A DNA stretch of 64,000 nucleotides from Tuctoria greenei (lineage: Eukaryota; Streptophyta; Magnoliopsida; Poales; Poaceae). The translations under genes and the position numbers were made by a program. The DNA is taken from assembly GCA_036927565.1 (NCBI GenBank), contig JAYESD010000001.1, positions 142,527,415 to 142,591,414 of the forward strand, given 5' to 3'. Below are positions 57,309-64,000 of the stretch, one piece after another (position 1 is the first letter of the stretch; every line of letters starts with the position of its first letter). The notes under the pieces are model-generated. The model was not told the origin of the DNA. It searched no databases and saw only the letters and a list, made by a program, of their open reading frames with translations.

Positions 57309-57978
57309 GGCGGAACATCCTCCTCCTACTCCCTAAGGAGCAGGGTTGTCCCGAGCCTCTCACCTTTCATGAGTACGCTCAATATGGAAGCGACCGTCCT
57401 GCTGCTGGTAACGGCGATCAAGTTCTGACCGCATGTCATGAGTCGGAATTCAGGTGATGGTGTGGGTGAGTCGTGCCTCGGGAGGCAACGAGGTCACCTG
57501 TTGGGATGCAGTCTGCCTCCTTTGCTACGAGACTTGTGGACCAAGTCAACCTGACAAGGTCCATCGTTGTGATGGTACTCGTCCCGAAGGGGGAGGACCT
57601 TGATTGCTGATGCGAGCGGCTGCAGCTGCAACCAGATGGTCTACATCAGCTCTCCACTGTTCCATAGCACCCAGGGGTGCTCCTGGAGGTGGTGGGTGTT
57701 GTAGGAGAGCTCACGCAGCAATGAACACGTGCTCTGGGTTGTTGTTCATCGATGCAGTGATCGACGCAGATGCACCATCTTGTTGTCCAGCATTGTTTGC
57801 CAGACCAGATGATGGCTGTGGAGCCATAGTGTTTGCTGGGGCAATGGCGCCCGCTGGCTGGCAAGCATTGGAGGGATTGCCTCCAGCCGGTTGTTCAGCA
57901 TGGTTGCCATTAGAAGATCCTGCAGCGGAATTCACCATCTTAAGATCTCGGGTGAGCTCCCCTACCTGGCGCGCCAAA
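57309..57978 (-). pseudogene. Tat gag N-terminal region and primer binding site
   Basis: 57977-57711 encodes an Ala/Asn/Pro/Gln-rich N-terminal segment starting MARQVGELTRD, followed by frame breaks before the gag core. Immediately at the LTR border the minus strand reads TTTGGCGCGCCAGGTAGGGG (57978-57959), the primer binding site form typical of Tat/Cinful-like elements. Confidence 0.7.
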
Positions 57979-58834
57979 TGTCAAAGTGTAACAATGACAC
58001 TTCCCCCGGTACTACTAAAGTGTAGCCCGCGGAGGTTCTTGTTATGGTTGGGCCACGCAGAGATCAAGATCAAGATGGCGACACCAGAGATTTACGTGGT
58101 TCGGGCCGCCTGAGCGTAATACCCTACTCCACAGAGTGTGTGTGTGTGTTTTGTATTATGAATTGCTAGAAAACGTAGTCTCTGGCTCAGCCTGGAGTCC
58201 TCCTCCTTTGTAACGTGCAGTTCAGTCCTTTTATAGTCCAAGGGCTGACCGTTACATCCTTAGCCTGGCCCGATATGTGACCCTGGTGTATTAAATAGCC
58301 TATTACATTGTCTACGGGTATTAAGCATGGTTAATAGTGTGATAACGTGCCTTAATGGCTGCGTTATATCTATTAACAATGCTCTGATCGTGTGTTGTTA
58401 ATATGGTATTAACGACACGTAATCAAGTGTTGTAACTGCCGCTTTAACTGTCCCTTGAATGTCTGTGCTGAAGGAGATCTGTCAGTGTATTCGTTGACGA
58501 GGATCCGGAGGCCCCACACGTGGCAGCTTCAGAGCTTCCCATTGTGAGGAGGTAGCTCCAGCACTGCTGCACACGTGTCAATACCGGAGCTTCCGTCTGC
58601 TGGGAGTTAGGTCCGGGGTCATTATACACATGTTGATCGAGGAGCTCCCCTGTGTAGAGGGTTTAGATTCGGATTTACATTATACGCGTCATTCTCCGGA
58701 GCTACCCATATGAGGGATGCGGGTCCGATGTAATATGACATGTGGGGCCTAAGGAGGAACTTCGATTTTGATAGGTAGAATTCTTTTGCACTTCTTGCGG
58801 TATCATAGGGTACCCGGTACGTAGGGTACCGACA
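57979..58834 (-). repeat. 5' LTR of Tat element (856 bp)
   Basis: Pairs with 20153-21004. On the minus strand a TATAAAAGG box lies at about 58228-58236, upstream of the likely transcription start. Confidence 0.92.
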
Positions 58835-60825
58835 GTTATTATTACATCAATTTGATGTAATACTAAGTCATATGCACTACTAATGTTATACTGATTCTAA
58901 ACGAATCCTTAGTTGAGTCAGTTGAGAACGAATTAAAGTAATCAACGTCTCTTTAATGAAATTAGTAGCCACAAGTTTGTCTTTTACTATTTCCAACTTT
59001 TCCTTTTAGAGTCATGTGTTTGTGTAGACAATTGGCATCCTACTGATTTGGCTCGATTTGGAAGGTTGACTGAGTTACAGACTTTATTGGCTTTCTCATG
59101 TCTTATCTAATCCTATCATGGCTTGACACCATTCGAATGGATGAGAGTTGCATATATCTTAGTTCAAATGAGGCGGGATCATCCTTCATTAGAAAATAGA
59201 TCTCATGATGAGATCCACTTATTAACACATTATTTACTAATTTAGGTGATTGTTGCCTTTCATCATAGGCGACTAATTTAATCAACATAGAAAACTAAGA
59301 TTGTCTTGTGAAACAGGAGTTTTACTTAACTTCACCGATAAAGAGCTAATAAAAGGTGTTGAGTCAACACTAACGAGATATGTTGACTTAACAACAGCAC
59401 GTATCGAGAAGAATGATTCTTAATTCATAAAAGTAGATTTTGCATCCACTTGTCGTCAAGATCATTTACTCAGCTTATGTTGCTCCTCCTAATCTTAGTT
59501 TATATTGTTTCCATAAACTTAGTATCGGTTAAGACGATGGAAACAATATTATCTTACTGAATAGCCATCGAGATGGCTTACTAATGTTTGGGCTAATTAA
59601 CTTAGTGACAACCTCATTAAAATTTAATGAGGATTTATGTCATTTCCTTGTCATATATGGTGCTTTAATACACTGACTATTTAAAATTTCAATTTAGCGT
59701 TAGAATGGAGGTTTTGAGCCTCGATCCTTTAGCTAATCGGCTATGTTTAAGGACTTCACCGATTTCTTAATGTGCGGGGTATGCTGATCGTAGTACTCCC
59801 CCTCGCGATCAGATTCTAATCTTAGTGTCTTATTCTATGCATTCATCTAAGTAAAAAGATCTTAGTATGAATAATCGATTAAGAAACAGAGCGTTCAATG
59901 CACTCCCTCGAAATATGGCGTTATCAAAAAAGCCATAATTTTGAAGACATTTCAATATCGATTCTTATGCGCTTACTAAAACTTAGTCATTTTGAGAGTA
60001 AATTTGATTATAGAATCATGCGAGGATTATGAGAATGACTTGTCGAAATACAAGACTCAACTTATTTAGACAAGTATGTCAAGGTGACATACTCAACCTA
60101 GTTGTCCAAGCAAGATTACTAAAATCAGATTTCTTTAATAAGAGATTGAATAATGAACTGAGAACTTAGTAAAGCATAAGTACAAAACCATCTTATGTTA
60201 CTAATGGGAGTTCGTATTTGGCTTCTATCTTTTGCTTCATGACCGTTAATGACTTTAACGGTCCTAATCCCTCTTCTTAGTATCATTTTAATACTTAGTT
60301 GCTTGTAGTAATGAGCTTTTCTAAGATCCACCGACTTTGCTTAGTGTTACAAATGCTATATTTTGTTTTTCACATAGGCTAGTTGACAAAACGCAATATT
60401 CATAATTATGCGTCATTCTAAGTATGTGCACATGCACAACGCCTCCATTATATTTTTTAGTTACAAGTTTTTTTGTGAGAATACTTGCATTAAACTTAGT
60501 ATAGTCAGTAAAGTGACATTTTGTTCTAATGGAGGTTCTAAGAAGTAGTGTCACATTCGGAAATTGCTCCCCGAACGTGCTTAGTAATTGAATCATCAAA
60601 CATATCATGTTTAATGACTCGGTAAATACAAATGAAATCATACTTACACTAAATACTTTCATCATTATGAAGAAAACATATTGAGTTCCTTCATCTCGTA
60701 AGACGAAAAAGTAAAACTAAGTATAGTGTTGAACTAAGTATGGAAGATTCAACTGAGTAAAATACTTAAGAGAATGCATAAACTGAAATAAAAGAAAACT
60801 TAGAAGTAAACAAACTGAAATGTTA
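58835..60825. other. AT-rich stretch, unassigned
   Basis: No coding signature on either strand. The word (A/T)CTTAGT recurs very often. On the minus strand GAGGGGGAGTAC at 59814-59803 looks like a polypurine tract, so an old minus-strand LTR element may lie here, but I could not define LTRs. Confidence 0.4.
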
Positions 60826-60829
60826 TGTT

Positions 60830-61415
60830 TTGATTTTCATGTTAGCTACTTGGCAAAACATAATGTAACTGATAACAATTTTGTCTTTCACGTTGGCCAC
60901 TCGAACAAAATTTTCTATGGACTAATATGAATAATATTAGCTGAGAAAGAATGTCTTTTGTTGTTTAAATAAAATATGACATTCAAAATATCTGAGAAAA
61001 CATAGTAAATTTGGTCTTTCACGTTGGCTACTCGAGCAAAAATTTCTATGAACTAATACAAACCACTTAGCTGAGAAGAAATGTTGTTTTTTGTTGTTCC
61101 AACAAAATACGACGTTGGAAACAACTTAGGAAACATAACAAGTTTTGTCTTTCACGTTAGCTACTCGAACAATTTCTATGTACTAAATAACTGAATCAAA
61201 TGAAAAATGTTGTCTTTTGTCTTTCATGTTGGCTACTCGAACAAAATAAACATTCATGACTGAGAACATGGGAAATTTATCTCACGTTGGCTACTCAACA
61301 TAATTTCCATGCAACTAAATAACTGAGGTCATAGAAATTATAAAATTACTATGCATAAACTTAGTGATCTTAGATCATAGCAATTTTATCGTTCACGTTG
61401 GCTATTTAAGTATGT
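60830..61415. repeat. Degenerate tandem array with CACGTTGGCTACTCGAACAAA core
   Basis: At least seven copies of (T)TTTGTCTTTCACGTTGGC and TACTCGAACAAAATT lie at about 60830, 60883, 61013, 61147, 61218, 61281 and 61392, with spacing 55-135 bp. Between them AACTAATA, CTGAGAA and ATGTTGTCTTTTG blocks also repeat. No coding potential. Confidence 0.85.
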
Positions 61416-61725
61416 TAGTAGTAATTTTTTATTGTATTATTATTAGTAGTAATTTTTTATTGCATTATTAAGTAGGTGTAATTAGTAGTATGTTAGATAC
61501 ATTATTATTACGAGTAATAGTATGTTTTTAAATGTTGTATGTTAGCAACATAATAGTGTTGCATTAATAATAATATATTATTTAAGAAATATATATATTA
61601 GTAATAAATATATACGATTTAGTAATAATTTTATATAATCTTTAATATATTAATACAAATTGTTAAAAAATTATATCGTTAAGAGATAATTATAGTTTAT
61701 TAACTGCATATATTGTTGAGTAGGT

Positions 61726-64000
61726 ATGATGGATAAGATACCATTTCACATTTATTTTGGAGATGGGGAGATACTATATGATTCAAATGGTGTCAATTTA
61801 TATAATTTTTCGTCCACCATGAAAGGAATACAAAATCCAACTGAGCGAACTTATTTGAGTATTCATAATTGGTTAATGTGGATGTTTAGACTAAGTTAAG
61901 AACAATATCAGTTGAAGAATTATGCAGTGGTTAGTCATAGAAGTGGTCAATTTTATGGAGAGTTACTTGAGATGAATGGAACGGCAGTTTGGAGGAATTA
62001 TGCTTAAGGGGCCGCTCAATTTGGATGGCCTTTAATTCTGTTTCTTAAAGTAGAAGCAAAAGAGATAATTGATGAGACACCTAATCTGGTTGTTGATGAT
62101 GACGGGGATGGTAATGATGGAGAAGTTATAGAATCAGAGAATGAAGGGGACGAAGATGCACCTAATAATGTGTAGCAGATGAAGGTGAACAATTAGGTCA
62201 TTTAGTTGATCAGATGAGCAGGAAGATAGAGATTATGAGAATATTCTTGAACATAACTCCTCTGAAGATGAAGAAGAAGTTTCAGTACCTGCAGAATGGA
62301 AATATCAAAATTTTGATAATTTAAGGGTTACAAGAGGTTATCATGTTCCATGGGAATATAACGAGAATGACGTATCTGTAGGATATTTATTTGAAGATAA
62401 AGAAGCATTGAAAGATGTTGTTAACTACTGGTCTCTTTCATTAAAAAATCATTTTTAGTTTCAAGGTCCAATAAAAAATTATGATGTTAGATGTGTTTTT
62501 CCAAGTTGTCGGTCTCGTGTGCACGGATATGCCAAAAAGTGGAGCAATCTCTAGAAATGTTCAATATTGACTGATCATACTTGTGTATTGCAGCAACTTG
62601 ATAAGTGCAATACTGCTCTTACATTGCATTTTGTTGCAAATTACATGTACTCTCGAGTTGTGGATAATATTGCTTTTGAGCCAAAATCAATTATCAACAT
62701 CATTGAGCAAGATTTTAAGTACACGATAAGTTATTCGAAGGCTTGGAATGCCAAAGTGAAGGTGATAGAGAAGAGATTTGGTACCTTTGAAGCATCTTAT
62801 GATAATTTGCCAAGATTGTTAGACACCATAAGAATGAAAAATCATGGAGTATTTGTTGAAATTTTGGAAGTTTCGAACCAAAGAATTCTTGGAAAGTTGA
62901 ATCTTCAACGAGCTTTCTTGACTTTGGATCTATGCACAAATGCATTTAACTATTGTAGACCAATACTTTGTATTGATGGTACTTCTCTAACAGGAAAGTA
63001 CAAAGGGCAAATTCTTACAGCTATAGCAGTGGATGCCAACATTCAATTGTTGTCTATTGCTTTTGCATTTGTTGAGAATGGAAACACTGATAGTTGGTAT
63101 TGATATCTGCATCGGGTGAAGTATATTGTGTTTCGCGGTCGCGAAAATGTTTGTGTGATACATGATCGTCATGCTGGACTTCTGAAAGCTATAATGGATT
63201 TGAAGTACGGAAATCTGGATCGTGATATTTCAAGTACTTGGCTAGATATAGAATCTAGATGGTGTATGAGACATCTGGGTGCCCATTTTTGTAGTCCGTT
63301 TAAGAACAGGCAACTGATGAACAAGTTTAAACGGTTATGTTGTCAGAATCAACAGAGAAAGTTTGAAGCTTTGTGGCAGCGTCTAGACAAGTTAACAAGC
63401 AAACAAACAAATGAACGATTAGGAAGGGCTTCAAATTTTGAAAAGGTTCCAGCTTCAGCGCTGCTTTGTAGTATTCCATCGGATGATCATAATATAGTTC
63501 GTTGAGCAGGATCATCTATATGATCCTTCTCGCATTGGATTCGTAATGAGCCAAAAGAAAAGTGGGCTTGGCTATATGATAAAGATGGGGCTCGTTACGG
63601 AATTATGACATCAAATTTAGCTGAGGTACGCGTGTATTATCATGTAATGTCAATAATAGCAGCAAATATTTATGATACTAAAATATAATTGTACCAACGT
63701 AGGTGTATAATTGGGTCATCCGTGGTTTGCGAGGATTACCACTAGTTGCAATTGTAGAATGGATCGTGAATGGAACTATAATTACTTCCGTGTCCGATTC
63801 GCTAACGCATCTCGTCTTTTTGATGTCTCAAACTAGCTTTACTGAAAGTATATTTCTGATTACATGGATGAGAAGATAAAAAAGTTGCTTTACATCATAC
63901 AAGACCGACTGGAATAGCGCAACATAGATTTGATGTTTTGTGCAGAGACAGGGGCATACGTTTTGTTAATGCGGATAGAACAATACAAGAGTGTATTCTC
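61726..64000 (+). pseudogene. MULE (MuDR-type) transposase, N-terminal and catalytic part, decayed
   Basis: Starts at the ATG at 61726 (MMDKIPFHIYFGDGEILYDS). An acidic linker (DDDGDGNDGEVIESENEGDEDA) and the MuDR DNA-binding region (LFEDKEALKDVVNYWSLS, 62380-62450) follow. The frame 62567-63103 ends in the catalytic start CIDGTSLTGKYKGQ (first Asp at 62975-62977) and FAFVENGNTDSWY. It is cut by TGA at 63101. 63116-63505 carries the second catalytic Asp (VCVIHDRHAGLL, 63164-63166) and WCMRHLGAHF. Further stops lie at 61897, 62005, 62457, 62552 and 63503. The SWIM finger and PMD part would lie past the window edge but are visible in the partner copy at 1-2990. Confidence 0.88.
63460..64000. 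repeat. Right copy of the long-distance direct repeat (partner 1-541)
   Basis: Six mismatches to 1-541, no gaps, same orientation. Offset is 63459 bp. It continues beyond the window end. Confidence 0.95.

Larger units (their letters stand above)
20153..58834 (-). mobile_element. Tat-lineage Gypsy retrotransposon, interrupted by a 25.9-kb nest
   Basis: LTRs of 852 bp (20153-21004) and 856 bp (57979-58834) begin TGTC(G/A)AAGTGTA and end TACCGACA. Flanks are GTCAT (20148-20152) and GTTAT (58835-58839), a TSD with one mismatch. All pol and gag parts read on the minus strand from right to left: gag, protease, RT, RNase H, a second archaeal-type RNase H, integrase. An antisense gene on the plus strand lies between integrase and the 3' LTR. 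The second RNase H plus the antisense ORF are marks of the Tat lineage (as in Grande). Without the insertion at 27724-53650 the element is about 12.75 kb. Many frameshifts show that it is dead. Confidence 0.93.

Noticed and set aside
57604..58113. Plus-strand frame over the Tat gag start and LTR
   Set aside because: It is the reverse side of the gag N-terminus and crosses into the LTR. It has no domain of its own.

Overview
The window is plant nuclear DNA, most likely from a monocot and probably a grass. That is inferred from Sirevirus-type Copia and Tat/Athila-type Gypsy elements, a CACTA family with very GC/CT-rich ends, and a Mutator-like element (MULE) carrying a plant mobile domain (PMD). 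I found no ordinary host gene, tRNA, rRNA or CRISPR array. Almost everything I could assign is a transposable element or its relic.

Layout, left to right. 1-2990 is the C-terminal half of a decayed MULE transposase gene (SWIM finger, zinc knuckle, PMD exons). It is followed by an 87-bp triple tandem repeat, a small TATA-driven GRF-like zinc-finger gene with one stop (3484-3979), and a cluster of GCGAGTCGC motifs. 4650-9900 is mostly anonymous, with a poly-G tract, a 51-bp tandem duplication and a TCCGAC minisatellite. 10010-15160 is a complete but decayed Copia element with 5-bp target site duplication (TSD) ATAGG. 15384-16500 is a truncated CACTA left end. 16500-20080 is a Gypsy relic with gag and 3' LTR.

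20153-58834 is a four-level nest. (1) A Tat-lineage Gypsy on the minus strand, with a plus-strand antisense gene, is interrupted inside its second RNase H by (2) an Athila-like element without gag/pol (27724-53650, TSD CTCCC). The 5' LTR of that element is split by (3) a Sirevirus-type Copia (28683-46306, TSD CTTAG) with an extra env-position ORF. The gag of the Sirevirus is split by (4) a CACTA element (32919-38617, TSD ATG). Three of the four levels have exact TSDs, so insertion order is readable from the sequence. The CACTA is the youngest. It lacks the TNP2 catalytic region but keeps an apparently uninterrupted ten-exon Ptta/En/Spm-type gene.

58835-61725 is AT-rich and holds a degenerate tandem array. 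61726-64000 is the N-terminal half of a MULE transposase gene. Its last 541 bp match the first 541 bp of the window with six mismatches and share the same disabling lesions, so the nest is bracketed by a long direct repeat about 63.46 kb apart.

Points most worth following: (a) a palindrome cluster (core CGGACTAGTCCG) directly upstream of two different TATA boxes in the Sirevirus, one in the LTR and one ahead of the env-position ORF; (b) a patch in the left Sirevirus LTR where about 660 bp are replaced by about 1.36 kb of Athila-like sequence; (c) a second primer-binding-site copy inside the Athila-like LTR; (d) the intact accessory gene, with a duplicated last exon, in an otherwise gutted CACTA element; and (e) the flanking repeat with shared lesions.
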